Source: Pseudomonadota bacterium
GTDB taxonomy: Bacteria; Desulfobacterota; Binatia; Binatales; Binataceae
NCBI GenBank assembly: GCA_021324755.1
Contig: JAJPIL010000014.1
Span: forward strand, 372,001 to 436,000
Reading direction: 5' to 3'
Length of the DNA: 64,000 bases
A model generated the notes under the pieces. That model saw only the letters and a list, made by a program, of their open reading frames with translations. It did no database searches and was not told the origin of the DNA. The position numbers were made by a program, and so were the translations under genes. Shown one piece after another: positions 43,084 to 52,021 of the stretch. How positions within the stretch are numbered: the stretch's first letter is position 1; each line of letters begins with the position of its first letter.

Positions 43084-44097
43084 ATGACTTCCCTTACGCT
43101 TCGCTTGGGCACCCGCCCAAGCAAACTGGCCCTGGCTCAGGCTCAGTGGGTCAAACAAGCGATCGAGCAGCGCGCGCGCGATGTGCGCGTCGAGCTCGTC
43201 CCCATAAGAACGACCGGCGACCGGCTCACTCGCGGCGCGCTCTCCCCGCTCGGCGGCAAGGGACTTTTTGTGCGGGAGCTGGAGCAGGCCCTTCGCGACG
43301 GCAAGGTCGACCTGAGTGTGCACTCGATGAAGGACTTGCCAGCTGTTCTCGCTCCCGACTTCCGCATCGTTGCAGTGTCCGCGCGCGAGGATGTGCGCGA
43401 CGCGATTGTAACCACTTCTGGAGCGGATCTCGATTCGCTGCCCTTGAAAGCTCGACTCGGCACCTCCTCCTTGCGCCGGAAATTTATCGCCCTCCGGATG
43501 CGCCCCGACCTTGAAGTAATTACTCTGCGCGGCAACGTCGACTCGCGCCTGGCAAAGCTCGAGGCCGGCCAGTTCGACGCCATAATTTTGGCCGTGGCGG
43601 GGCTCAAGCGGATGGCGAATGTGGGCGGCGCGGGATTGGATCGTCTAGTTGCGGCCGACCATCTGGGGCAGAAGAAAATTTCGGCGGGGCGCTTGTCGAT
43701 CACGCCCTTGGACGAGCATCGCTTCGTGCCCGCCGCCGGACAAGGCGCCTTGGCGCTGGAAGCACTTGCCGACAAGCCAGTTTGCGCCTCCCACGAGATA
43801 GAAGCGCTGCTTTCGGACCTCAATGATAGCGCCGCGTCTATCGAAACTACCGCCGAAAGGAGTTTTCTCGCTTCGATCGGCGCAAGCTGCGTCTCACCGG
43901 TTGGCGTTTGCGCGCGGTTTAAGCACGGCGTGCTTGCGGTCAAAGCGATACTGTTCAATCGCGAGGGCAGCAAGGCGGTAGAAGCTCAAATATGCGCTTT
44001 CGCCGATCGAGCGGGGTTCGATCCGAGCGCGGTGGGGCGCGAATTGGGCCAGCAACTGCTCGCCAACGGCGGATGGGAACTGCTCGGCGATGGATAA
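43084..44097 (+). CDS. hemC: Porphobilinogen deaminase
   Basis: Joins four porphobilinogens into hydroxymethylbilane. 337 residues from the ATG at 43084, with AGGTGG four bases upstream. LRLGTRPSKLALAQAQWV opens the protein, TRGALSPLGGKGLFVRELEQAL and SMKDLPAVL are the substrate motifs, and RLGTSSLRR is the Arg-rich site. The dipyrromethane cofactor is carried by the cysteine at about residue 269 in GASCVSPVG. A tail beyond that is of normal size. It overlaps the CobA-HemD fusion by 8 bases. All functional residues are intact. Confidence 0.96.
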   Translation: MTSLTLRLGTRPSKLALAQAQWVKQAIEQRARDVRVELVPIRTTGDRLTRGALSPLGGKGLFVRELEQALRDGKVDLSVHSMKDLPAVLAPDFRIVAVSAREDVRDAIVTTSGADLDSLPLKARLGTSSLRRKFIALRMRPDLEVITLRGNVDSRLAKLEAGQFDAIILAVAGLKRMANVGGAGLDRLVAADHLGQKKISAGRLSITPLDEHRFVPAAGQGALALEALADKPVCASHEIEALLSDLNDSAASIETTAERSFLASIGASCVSPVGVCARFKHGVLAVKAILFNREGSKAVEAQICAFADRAGFDPSAVGRELGQQLLANGGWELLGDG

Positions 44098-45652
44098 ATC
44101 TGGGGTGGGAAAAGTTTGGCTTGTGGGCGCCGGTCCTGGAGCGCCCGAGCTTATTACGGTGCGGGGCGCCAAGGTGCTAAGCCAGGCGCAGGTGGTGATC
44201 TATGACCATTTAGTGAGCGACGAGCTGCTAAACCTCGCCCCATCGGATGCCGAGTTGATTTACGCGGGCAAGCGTGGCGGCGGTCAGTTGGCCTTGACGC
44301 AGCAGGAAATCAACCGATTGATACTGGAGCACGCACGGGCGGGCAAAAGAGTCGTGCGGCTTAAAGGCGGTGACCCTTTGATTTTCGGGCGCGGCGGCGA
44401 AGAGATGTTGGCGCTGGCGCAAGCCGGGGTCGAGTTCGAAGTGGTACCCGGCGTTACCTCGCCGATAGCTGCTGCAGCCTTTGCCGGCATCCCGGTTACC
44501 CATCGCGACATCGGTTCCTTCGTCGCCTTCGTCACGGGTCACGAGGGAGAGGCGAAGCCGAGTAACGCAGGCGTCCCATGGCGAGAGCTCGCGGCGGCCG
44601 CGTCCCACGGCGGAACGTTGGTGCTGTTGATGGCGACCGCAAGAATGGAACAAGTGATGAATAATCTTGTGGAGTTCGGCCTTGCCGCCAGCACTCCGGC
44701 TGCGATTGTTCAAAGCGCTACTACGGCTGCGCAAAAAACCGTGCTTGCCACGGTTGGCACGTTACATCGAGCTGCTACGGAAGCTGGTATCAAAGCGCCG
44801 ACGGTGATTATCGTCGGGCAGTGTGTGGCGATGGCTGAGCGGCTTAGCTGGTTTGAAGAAAGACCACTGTTCGGCCGGCGCATCCTCGTAACGCGCGCTC
44901 GCGACAAGGCCGCGGTGCTGGCTGACAGGCTGGTCGAACTTGGAGCCCAGGTGACAAGCCTGCCCACGATCGAGATTGCCGAGCCGGACAGCTACGCCGC
45001 GCTCGACGACGCCTTATCGCGGCTTGGCGAGTTCGACTGGGTCGTTTTTACTAGCCCAGTCGGGGTGGAGCGCTTTATGGCGCGTCTGTCGCTGCTAAAC
45101 CGCGACGTGCGCGAGCTCGCAAAGGCCAGGATCGCCGCCGTCGGACCGGCTACGGCCGAACGGCTCAAAGCATACGGCCTTCGGACGGACGTGATGCCCG
45201 CAGAGTTTCACTCCGAAGCTCTCGCTCACGCGTTCGCCGAGCGCGACGTTCGCGGCCAGCGCTTCCTTTTGCCTCGCGCTCAGGTCGCCGGCCAGATGTT
45301 GCCCAAACTCTTGCTCGAGCGGGGCGCTAAGTCCGTTGTTCAGGTCGCAGCTTACAAGACGCAGAAACCCGCAGCACGAGGCGTGGCGCGTATTGGCGAA
45401 GCGATAGACGCGGGCGAGCTCGACCTTGTCGTGTTCACCAGCCCCAGTACCGCGACTAACTTGATCGAGATGGTCGGGCCGAAGGCGTTGGCGCTCGACG
45501 CTGCGGCGATCGGCCCCGTGACGGCGGCCGCATGTCGGAAACTCGGGTTTAACGTGGTCTTAGAAGCCCGCGAGCATACGATCCCTGGCTTGACGCGCGC
45601 GATTCAGGACTACTTCGAGCGCCTCAAAGGCAAAAGCTCATCTCAATCCTGA
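44090..45652 (+). CDS. Fusion of uroporphyrinogen-III C-methyltransferase and uroporphyrinogen-III synthase
   Basis: 520 residues with two domains. The N-terminal CobA/SUMT domain (about 1-245) has VWLVGAGPGAPELITVRGAKVL, LKGGDPLIFGRGGEE and VVPGVTSPIAAAAFAGIPVTHR, the SUMT signatures, and makes precorrin-2. The C-terminal HemD domain (about 260-515) has the RILVTRARDKAAVLADRL opening, VVFTSPVGVERFM, the RIAAVGPATAERLKA segment and VVFTSPSTATNLIEM, and closes hydroxymethylbilane to uroporphyrinogen III. The fusion lets the product pass straight to the siroheme branch, and the matching dehydrogenase is the first gene of the operon. Such fusions occur in Firmicutes and deltaproteobacteria. It overlaps hemC by 8 bases. 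Confidence 0.94.
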   Translation: MDKSGVGKVWLVGAGPGAPELITVRGAKVLSQAQVVIYDHLVSDELLNLAPSDAELIYAGKRGGGQLALTQQEINRLILEHARAGKRVVRLKGGDPLIFGRGGEEMLALAQAGVEFEVVPGVTSPIAAAAFAGIPVTHRDIGSFVAFVTGHEGEAKPSNAGVPWRELAAAASHGGTLVLLMATARMEQVMNNLVEFGLAASTPAAIVQSATTAAQKTVLATVGTLHRAATEAGIKAPTVIIVGQCVAMAERLSWFEERPLFGRRILVTRARDKAAVLADRLVELGAQVTSLPTIEIAEPDSYAALDDALSRLGEFDWVVFTSPVGVERFMARLSLLNRDVRELAKARIAAVGPATAERLKAYGLRTDVMPAEFHSEALAHAFAERDVRGQRFLLPRAQVAGQMLPKLLLERGAKSVVQVAAYKTQKPAARGVARIGEAIDAGELDLVVFTSPSTATNLIEMVGPKALALDAAAIGPVTAAACRKLGFNVVLEAREHTIPGLTRAIQDYFERLKGKSSSQS

Positions 45653-45697
45653 AAAGCTTACTCTTTGCTTGCTGCCTGGTGAGGCGGGACCGATTTG

Positions 45698-45725
45698 TTT
45701 CAGTGAACTGCTGGCGCGCTATAAT
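45698..45725 (+). promoter_or_regulatory. Promoter candidate for hemB
   Basis: TTTCAG (45698-45703) and TATAAT (45720-45725) are separated by 16 bases. It lies in the 179-base gap after the CobA-HemD gene, so hemB may also be expressed on its own. Confidence 0.5.
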
Positions 45726-45760
45726 CTTAAAAGAGTTGCGCGTCTGCTGGCTCGACAATT

Positions 45761-45807
45761 CAAGCGAGCACGGCGAGCTGTAATTTTTCAGTAGATTTGC
45801 TCGCTTG
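45761..45807 (+). promoter_or_regulatory. 10-bp inverted repeat in the hemB leader
   Basis: CAAGCGAGCA (45761-45770) and TGCTCGCTTG (45798-45807) match perfectly with a 27-base spacer. It lies downstream of the TATAAT and ends about 10 bases before the AAGGAG ribosome site, so it may be an mRNA hairpin or an operator. Confidence 0.6.
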
Positions 45808-45831
45808 TTGGATACAAGAAGGAGAAGGACG

Positions 45832-46818
45832 ATGGCTTTTCCTAAAACGCGGCTGCGTCGTTTACGTCGAACCGAGGGATTGCGCAGAATGGTGCGCGAG
45901 ACTCGGCTTTCGCCCGCTGACCTTATCCAGCCGCTTTTTGTGTGTCCGGGTCGTGGCGTCGAGCGGCCGGTCAGTTCGATGCCCGGAGTGGCGCAACTAT
46001 CGGTAGACCGCGCGCTCGAGGCAGCCAAGGAGGCCTATCGGGTAGGCGTCCCGGCGGTGCTGTTGTTCGGAATTCCAGAGCACAAGGATTCTATCGGGAG
46101 CGATTCTTGGCTTGACGACGGGGTGGTACAAAACGCAGTCCGTGCGATAAAAGACGCGGTCCCCGAGCTTACGGTTATCACGGACGTTTGCCTGTGCGAG
46201 TATACCGACCACGGTCACTGCGGCGTGCTTACGCGCGAAGGCGACGTGGATAACGACGCGACGCTCAAGCTGCTCGCGCGACAAGCGCTCTCCCATGCGC
46301 GGGCCGGAGCTGACATGGTAGCGCCCTCGGACATGATGGATGGAAGAGTGGGTGCAATACGCGCGGAGCTGGACGAAGCCGGGCTCAGCCACGTCGCGAT
46401 CATGGCTTACGCGGCGAAATTCGCGTCCGCCTTCTACGGGCCGTTTCGTGAGGCGGCCGAATCGGCACCCAAGTTCGGCGATCGGCGCTCCTATCAGATG
46501 GACCCGGCCAACGGCGACGAGGCTTTGCGCGAAGTGGCGCTCGACCTCGAAGAAGGCGCGGACATCGTCATGGTGAAACCGGCCCTAGCTTACCTCGACC
46601 TGATCTACCGAGTGCGCCATACGTTCAACTGCCCTGTGGCCGCCTACAACGTTTCCGGCGAGTACGCGATGCTGCGCGCGGCGGGTCTCAACGGCTGGCT
46701 GGATGAGGAGCGGGCGGTGATGGAGGTGCTGACCGCGATCAAGCGCGCGGGGGCTAATCTCATAATCACCTACTTTGCAACGCAGGTGGCGCGCCGTCTA
46801 GTCGACAGCCGTCGTTAG
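45832..46818 (+). CDS. hemB: Porphobilinogen synthase (5-aminolevulinate dehydratase)
   Basis: Condenses two 5-aminolevulinates to porphobilinogen. 328 residues from the ATG at 45832, with AAGGAGAAGG upstream; the frame is open 27 bases further. The metal site [13 protein letters not shown] carries three cysteines, so a zinc enzyme is expected. The Schiff-base lysines are in [15 protein letters not shown] and [26 protein letters not shown] is a further family segment. The gene is 179 bases after the CobA-HemD fusion and has its own promoter candidate and a 10-bp inverted repeat in its leader. Confidence 0.97.
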   Translation: MAFPKTRLRRLRRTEGLRRMVRETRLSPADLIQPLFVCPGRGVERPVSSMPGVAQLSVDRALEAAKEAYRVGVPAVLLFGIPEHKDSIGSDSWLDDGVVQNAVRAIKDAVPELTVITDVCLCEYTDHGHCGVLTREGDVDNDATLKLLARQALSHARAGADMVAPSDMMDGRVGAIRAELDEAGLSHVAIMAYAAKFASAFYGPFREAAESAPKFGDRRSYQMDPANGDEALREVALDLEEGADIVMVKPALAYLDLIYRVRHTFNCPVAAYNVSGEYAMLRAAGLNGWLDEERAVMEVLTAIKRAGANLIITYFATQVARRLVDSRR

Positions 46819-46911
46819 TTTATTTGAGCCCCTGAACTTAGATTCGGGCAGGGTTGTGGCAAGCCTTAGGCGTTAAAGCTTCGGGAAAACCTTGAGAGAT
46901 GGGGCGAGGCT

Positions 46912-47379
46912 TCAACCTTTCGACGCAAGCTGTATGGCAAGTTCCACAGCGCGTACGGGAGAGTCCGCCCGTTCAAGGCCGTCGATGTGATGCCACGCGT
47001 CGAGCGCAACTACGGGGCGCCTGAGCTTTAAGGCAAAGCCGATCTCGGTCATTGTGCCGCTTTCGCCTTCCATCGCGATAACCGCTTGCGCGCTTGCCAC
47101 CACAATAACGTTGCGCGCCTCGCCCATCCCAGTCGCGATAGGAATTACGATGTACGGATTGGCGGCGCTGCGCTCGTATCCGGGAAGAATACCCACGGTC
47201 AGCGCCCCGTGCTCGTAGGCGCCTTTGGCTGCCGCCTCCATTACTCCGCCTAGCCCGCCGCATATAAGCATGGCGCCTCGCTTTGCGAGCTCACGCCCGA
47301 CCTCGAAAGCAAGCGCGCGCGTCTTTTCGCTCGGGTTGGCAGAGCCGATTACGGCTATGGCGACACGTCCGCTAGCCAT
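46912..47379 (-). CDS. SLOG-fold protein (TIGR00725-like, LOG-related)
   Basis: 155 residues. IAVIGSANPS opens the Rossmann-like fold, GGLGGVMEAAAKGAYE is the nucleotide-binding GG-x-GG segment, GMGEARN is the active region and EGESGTMTEIGFAL the final signature. The LOG family proteins are phosphoribohydrolases, while the TIGR00725 branch has no settled activity. The ATG overlaps the stop of the HAD gene by 8 bases, so the two are probably translated together, as last genes of a four-gene unit. Confidence 0.8.
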   Translation of the reverse strand: MASGRVAIAVIGSANPSEKTRALAFEVGRELAKRGAMLICGGLGGVMEAAAKGAYEHGALTVGILPGYERSAANPYIVIPIATGMGEARNVIVVASAQAVIAMEGESGTMTEIGFALKLRRPVVALDAWHHIDGLERADSPVRAVELAIQLASKG

Positions 47380-48139
47380 CGATTACCTCCAGAAGTTGAG
47401 GCAACTCCACCAGCTCTTCCACGACGAAGTCCGGCACCGCAGTCCCGTCGAACTTCTCTTCCCGCCCGCGCCTTAGCCAGACGACAGGAATTCCGGCGCG
47501 CTTTGCTCCCAAAACGTCGTCGTATAACGTGTCGCCAACGAACAAAATTCTATCTGGCGGAAGTCCAAGTCGCTCGAGAATTAGCGCAAAAATTTTTGGG
47601 TTGGGTTTGCGGATCCCCACTTCGGCCGAAATTACCACCGCTTCGAACAAAGTGGCGACTCCGGTGTCTGCGACGATTCTGCGCCCCGTTCTGGCTTCGT
47701 CGAAGTTGGAGAGAAGTCCCAGGCGGTAGCGCAATGCCAGCAGCTCGACGAGTTCTTTATGCCCAGGGGGTATCGACGTAGCGCCTCGCACTGCCTCCAT
47801 GTGCGTTCTGGTCAAGGCTTCGGCCAGCGACTCGATCTCAGCGGCCTGTTTCATTCCAAGTCTTCTGAGCACGCGCGCGAAACGCTCGTTGCACGTGACT
47901 TCGACCTCGTCATGAGCGCGCTGGTGGGCTATTTCGTCGAGCACCGAGTTATAAGCGCGCATAAACGGGTCAAGTTCAAAACGTTCGCCCAAAGCAGCTT
48001 TGAGCGTGGGAATCAAAAGCGGCACGGTACTCGAAAAAGTACTTCCGTTCCATTCGAGCGTGGGCAGCCGATTGGGGTTCCATTCGACCAGCGTGCCGAA
48101 CAGGTCGAGCACGATCGCTTTGAATCTTCTGTCAGCCAT
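47372..48139 (-). CDS. HAD-superfamily hydrolase
   Basis: 255 residues. The nucleophile motif is DLFGTLVEW near residue 12, with Phe-Gly-Thr replacing the usual Asp-Gly-Thr, so the general acid Asp at +2 is a Gly here. Motif II (Thr/Ser) is LLSNFDEA, the Lys of motif III lies near IRKPNPKIF, and motif IV is FVGDTLYDDVLGAKRAG. The C-terminal GDxxxxD is intact. Loss of the +2 Asp occurs in some HAD dehalogenases and in inactive members, so activity is uncertain. It overlaps the SLOG gene by 8 bases and the DUF4149 gene by 8 bases. Confidence 0.8.
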   Translation of the reverse strand: MADRRFKAIVLDLFGTLVEWNPNRLPTLEWNGSTFSSTVPLLIPTLKAALGERFELDPFMRAYNSVLDEIAHQRAHDEVEVTCNERFARVLRRLGMKQAAEIESLAEALTRTHMEAVRGATSIPPGHKELVELLALRYRLGLLSNFDEARTGRRIVADTGVATLFEAVVISAEVGIRKPNPKIFALILERLGLPPDRILFVGDTLYDDVLGAKRAGIPVVWLRRGREEKFDGTAVPDFVVEELVELPQLLEVIDG

Positions 48140-48605
48140 TTCGAATTAGAGCGCGGGCGGTACTGGCTAGGGCCACCAAATTAAGCGCCATAACTGTGGC
48201 GTTTAACTGAACAGATAAGCGATGTAGCTTATCGAAGCGGGCCTTGCCCGTGGGGTCGGGATTTGGTTGCTCTACAACTGCGCGTAGCGCGTCGATTTGA
48301 GGACGGAGCACGACTCCGCTGTAAACGGTAATACCTAGCCCCGCAGCAAAGGCAACGGCCACCGCTGCCCACCAAAGGCGCCCTGTCTGAGTGATCAGCA
48401 AGTAAATGGCCACGATCAGCGCGATCGTCCCGGCACAGTACCCCAAGACGTAGTAGCGAGGGAAGATGCCGCTTATAACTTTACCAGCTTCAGGCAAGGG
48501 AAGGCGCGAGAATACGGTCGGCGCAACGATCAGCGCAAAGAAAACCATCGCGCCAAGCCAACACGCCTGACATAAAAAGAGCACAAACAGCAGTACCCAC
48601 CCCAT
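48132..48605 (-). CDS. DUF4149 membrane protein
   Basis: 157 residues from the ATG at 48605, with AAAGG five bases upstream. About four hydrophobic helices, and the ending FDKLHRLSVQLNATVMALNLVAL is the DUF4149 (TMEM205-like) signature. Function is unknown; eukaryotic TMEM205 is linked to drug resistance, but no role is set in bacteria. It lies between DUF2203 and the HAD gene on the same strand and overlaps the latter by 8 bases. Confidence 0.8.
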   Translation of the reverse strand: MGWVLLFVLFLCQACWLGAMVFFALIVAPTVFSRLPLPEAGKVISGIFPRYYVLGYCAGTIALIVAIYLLITQTGRLWWAAVAVAFAAGLGITVYSGVVLRPQIDALRAVVEQPNPDPTGKARFDKLHRLSVQLNATVMALNLVALASTARALIRNG

Positions 48606-48652
48606 GGTACCTTTCTCCACGCGCGAAACTTTGCAAACCGGGGCTTTGATGG

Positions 48653-49084
48653 CTAGTTAAGGTAAGACCTTCGGACTCCTTGCAACGGTCGACGTTGGGA
48701 GAAACCGCCGTCAAGTGGATGCCAGGCGCTGACACGCGGTTCGCCGAATTGCCAGCATAGGAAAACGGTTTCGCCTTCGATTTCGGCGGGAAAATCGACT
48801 AGACCCAGGTCGACATCTTTGAGCAATCCGCCACAGGCTTCGATTTGCGATGCAAACTCGGCCATCTGCTGCGCAAATTCATGCAGTTCGGGATCCATCC
48901 TTATCAGTTCATCGAGCTCGAACGATTGTATTGGGGCGCTCACTTGTTCCTGAGTAAGCTCGGAGAATCGTTTGCGGAACTTTTGAGCGTTTTCCTGAAG
49001 ACCACGCATCAAAAACTCAAGCCGCGGAATAAGCTCGTCAACCTCGTACGGCTCGAAGAGCCGATCAAACTTGAACTTTCTCAA
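48653..49084 (-). CDS. DUF2203 protein
   Basis: 143 residues. The N-terminal part is helical (EVDELIPRLEFLMRGLQENAQKFRKR), and the conserved second half is GGLLKDVDLGLVDFPAEIEG, then FLCWQFGEPRVSAWHPLDGGFSQR, the DUF2203 signature. No activity is known. It is the first gene of the minus-strand unit DUF2203-DUF4149-HAD-SLOG, with 47 bases before the DUF4149 start. lon lies divergently on the other side. Confidence 0.8.
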   Translation of the reverse strand: MRKFKFDRLFEPYEVDELIPRLEFLMRGLQENAQKFRKRFSELTQEQVSAPIQSFELDELIRMDPELHEFAQQMAEFASQIEACGGLLKDVDLGLVDFPAEIEGETVFLCWQFGEPRVSAWHPLDGGFSQRRPLQGVRRSYLN

Positions 49085-49250
49085 AGCTTATGCCTCAACG
49101 TTCTGGAGCTTTTTGCTGCATTAAAAGGCGAAGTCCTGTAAAAATTCGACCTTGTACCATGCACTACCCTGTAATAAGTTAGTTCTAGGTGATTTGAGTG
49201 TCGAGGGGCAATGGAACCTCTCCAAAGAAATTTAGGTTAAGCTAGGTACG

Positions 49251-51683
49251 ATGGCTGACAAACCCGAACTCAAAGGTGAAAAACGCTTCGAACTCGAGGA
49301 AGAACTCGACAATATCGCGTTGCCCGAAGTACTGCCTATTCTGCCGCTTCGCGGCATCGTAGTCTTCCCCGCCCAGATAATACCCTTTTTGGTGTCCCGA
49401 CCGTCTTCGCTCAAGCTTATCGAGGATATTTCAAACTCTGAGCGGATAATCGGTCTGGTCGCCCAGAAAAACCCAGAAGAAGAAAATCCCACCACTGATG
49501 GGCTTTACCGCCGCGGGACTGCGGTACGGATCCTCAAGATGCTGCGCTACCCGGACCAGAGCGTACGCGTGTTGGTGCAGGGGCTTGCGCGCATCGAGAT
49601 CGTTGACTTCGTTCGGCAAGAGCCCTACTTCGTCGCCACCGTGCGCAAGCTCAAGGAGCAGGTGAACCCGGGGCGCGAGTTGGAAGCCCTGCAGACGCAC
49701 GTCGTAAGTCAGTTCTCCAAGTTTGTCTCGCTGGTGCCGTACTTGCCTGACGAGCTGCAGGCAATGGCGGTGCAGGTGCGCGCACCTGGCCGGCTGGCCG
49801 ACCTGGTTGCCTCCTACATGAAGATAAGCGTCGAGGAGGCTCAGGACCTGCTTTCGACGCTTGACGTCGGCGAGCGGCTGCAGAAGGTACGCGCCATCCT
49901 TAGTCGCGAGATCGAGCTGCTCGAGATCGGCCATAGGATCCAGTCTCAGGTGCAGAGTGAGCTGAACAAAAACCAGCGCGAGTTTTTCTTGCGCCAGCAG
50001 CTCAAGGCGATTCAGAAAGAGCTTGGCGAAAGCGACTCTCGCACCGCTGAGATCGAAGAGCTTGCGCGCAAAATCGAGGAAGCGAAGATGCCGCCCGAGG
50101 CGCGCAAGGCCGCCGACAAGGAGCTCGAGCGTCTACGCATGATTCCGCCCGAGTCGGCCGAACATACGGTTGTACGCACTTATCTCGACTGGCTCGTAAG
50201 TCTGCCCTGGAGTGTGTCAACCGAAGATAACCTCGATATCAAGCACGCCCGCCAGGTGCTCGACGAGGACCATTACGACCTCGAAAAGATAAAGGAGCGA
50301 ATCTTAGAATTTCTGGCGGTGCGTAAACTCAAACGGGATACCAAGGGTCCGATCCTTTGTTTTGTGGGTCCTCCGGGGACCGGTAAGACCTCTTTGGGAA
50401 GGTCGATAGCGCGAGCCCTGGGTCGCAAGTTCGTCCGTCTTTCCTTGGGTGGAATTCGTGACGAGGCCGAGATTCGCGGCCATCGACGAACCTATATCGG
50501 TTCGTTGCCAGGACGAATTATTCAGGGACTTCGCAACGCTGGGTCTAACAACCCGCTGTTTATCCTGGACGAGGTCGACAAGCTGGGGATGGACTTTCGC
50601 GGCGACCCGGCTTCGGCGCTGCTAGAGGTGCTTGACCCCGAACAGAACAACAGCTTCGTCGACCATTACCTGGACGTCCCGTTCGATCTGTCCAAAGTGA
50701 TGTTCGTAACCACGGCCAACTTGCTCGACCCGATTCCGGCACCGCTGCGCGACCGGATGGAGGTTTTAGAGCTTCCGGGCTACACCGAAGAGGAAAAGCT
50801 CGAGATCGCTCGTCGCCATTTGATTCCTAAGCAGATCAATGAGAACGGGCTCAACGATCACAAAATTGAGTTTACGGAGGCAGCTATCCTGGAAATTATC
50901 CGGAGTTACACCCGAGAGGCGGGCCTGCGTAATCTCGAGCGCGAGATCGCCCGGATCTGCCGCAAACTGGCGCGAGCGGTCACTGAGGGTGAGTCCATAC
51001 CCGAAAAGATAGATGTAGGCGACGTCCCCACTTACTTGGGGCCACCCAAGTTTTTCCCTGAGGTCGCCGAACGAACCGCTGAACCGGGCGTGGCAACTGG
51101 GCTTGCCTGGACACCCAACGGCGGCGACATCCTGTTCATCGAAAGCACCAGGATGACCGGAGAGAAAGGGATCACGCTGACCGGTAGTCTGGGTGACGTG
51201 ATGAAAGAGTCGGCGCAAGCGGCGCTGTCGTATCTGCGCTCGCGGGCCGCGCGACTCGGAATTCCCGAGGACTTCTTCCAAAAGTCGGACTTGCATGTCC
51301 ACGTGCCGGCGGGCGCGATCCCTAAGGACGGACCATCCGCAGGTGTCGCAATCGTTGCTTCGCTTGCCTCGCTACTGACCGGCCGGCGGGTGCGGTCGGA
51401 CGTGGCGATGACGGGCGAGATAACTCTTCGGGGCAAGGTTTTGCCGGTCGGCGGAATCAAGGAGAAAATCCTTGCCGCTCGTCGCGCCGGTATCAAAACC
51501 GTAATCTTGCCCAGACGCAATGAAAGGGACCTCGAAGACATACCGCCTGACGTGCGCAAAGAGCTCAATTTCGTGTTCGTCGATACGATCGACGAGGTGT
51601 TGAATATCGCGCTCGAAGGCCCAAGCCCGACGCGTACCGTCGGCATGGAGTCGGCCGAGGCGAAGCCCACGGTGCTCAATTAG
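49251..51683 (+). CDS. lon: ATP-dependent protease Lon
   Basis: 810 residues, full-length LonA. The N-terminal substrate domain begins with LPLRGIVVFPAQIIPFLV. The AAA module has Walker A GPPGTGKTS and Walker B ILDEVDKLG. The protease domain has the catalytic serine in KDGPSAGVAI and the catalytic lysine in LPVGGIKEKILAA, about 45 residues apart, as in LonA. It degrades damaged and regulatory proteins. I see no heat-shock (CIRCE) operator before it. A strong terminator follows at 51839. Confidence 0.97.
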   Translation: MADKPELKGEKRFELEEELDNIALPEVLPILPLRGIVVFPAQIIPFLVSRPSSLKLIEDISNSERIIGLVAQKNPEEENPTTDGLYRRGTAVRILKMLRYPDQSVRVLVQGLARIEIVDFVRQEPYFVATVRKLKEQVNPGRELEALQTHVVSQFSKFVSLVPYLPDELQAMAVQVRAPGRLADLVASYMKISVEEAQDLLSTLDVGERLQKVRAILSREIELLEIGHRIQSQVQSELNKNQREFFLRQQLKAIQKELGESDSRTAEIEELARKIEEAKMPPEARKAADKELERLRMIPPESAEHTVVRTYLDWLVSLPWSVSTEDNLDIKHARQVLDEDHYDLEKIKERILEFLAVRKLKRDTKGPILCFVGPPGTGKTSLGRSIARALGRKFVRLSLGGIRDEAEIRGHRRTYIGSLPGRIIQGLRNAGSNNPLFILDEVDKLGMDFRGDPASALLEVLDPEQNNSFVDHYLDVPFDLSKVMFVTTANLLDPIPAPLRDRMEVLELPGYTEEEKLEIARRHLIPKQINENGLNDHKIEFTEAAILEIIRSYTREAGLRNLEREIARICRKLARAVTEGESIPEKIDVGDVPTYLGPPKFFPEVAERTAEPGVATGLAWTPNGGDILFIESTRMTGEKGITLTGSLGDVMKESAQAALSYLRSRAARLGIPEDFFQKSDLHVHVPAGAIPKDGPSAGVAIVASLASLLTGRRVRSDVAMTGEITLRGKVLPVGGIKEKILAARRAGIKTVILPRRNERDLEDIPPDVRKELNFVFVDTIDEVLNIALEGPSPTRTVGMESAEAKPTVLN

Positions 51684-52021
51684 CGAACGACGGTCGCATT
51701 CTGTTGCCGCTGTTGAGGTACGCCGCTTAAGTCGGCCGTCGCCGCCTTTACGTGGCGTGAGTCGGGGCTGACTGGTTCAGGCTCTTCCTTATTTGGTCTT
51801 CGCCAGGAAGTAGGTCGGGTAGCTTAAAGGTGTGCTTGCCGGCTCGTGCGAAAGGGCACGAGCCGGTTTGCTTATTTTTGTCTGCCTACGGCGCTATCTC
51901 TTGGTGTGGGTAAAGTTTCATCCCCATCGAGCTCAAGCGTTTAGGAGACCTAGCTGCTAACGTATAGGGAAATTGTCGCGCTCTTGCAGAGGCGAGATTT
52001 GGCGGCGGAGATGAACGCTTG
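51684..52021. other. Intergenic region between lon and rnhA
   Basis: 338 bases. It holds the strong terminator at 51839-51879. Upstream of it I see nothing; the rest should hold the rnhA promoter, with the ribosome site GGCGGAG at 52004. Confidence 0.5.
51839..51879 (+). terminator. Strong intrinsic terminator after lon
   Basis: CCGGCTCGTGC (51839-51849) and GCACGAGCCGG (51856-51866) form a perfect 11-bp stem with a 6-base loop, followed by TTTGCTTATTTTT. It lies about 155 bases past the lon stop. Confidence 0.85.

Noticed and set aside
49085-49250. CIRCE or heat-shock sigma-32 element before lon
   Set aside because: No TTAGCACTC inverted repeat and no CTTGAA/CCCCAT pair at correct spacing.
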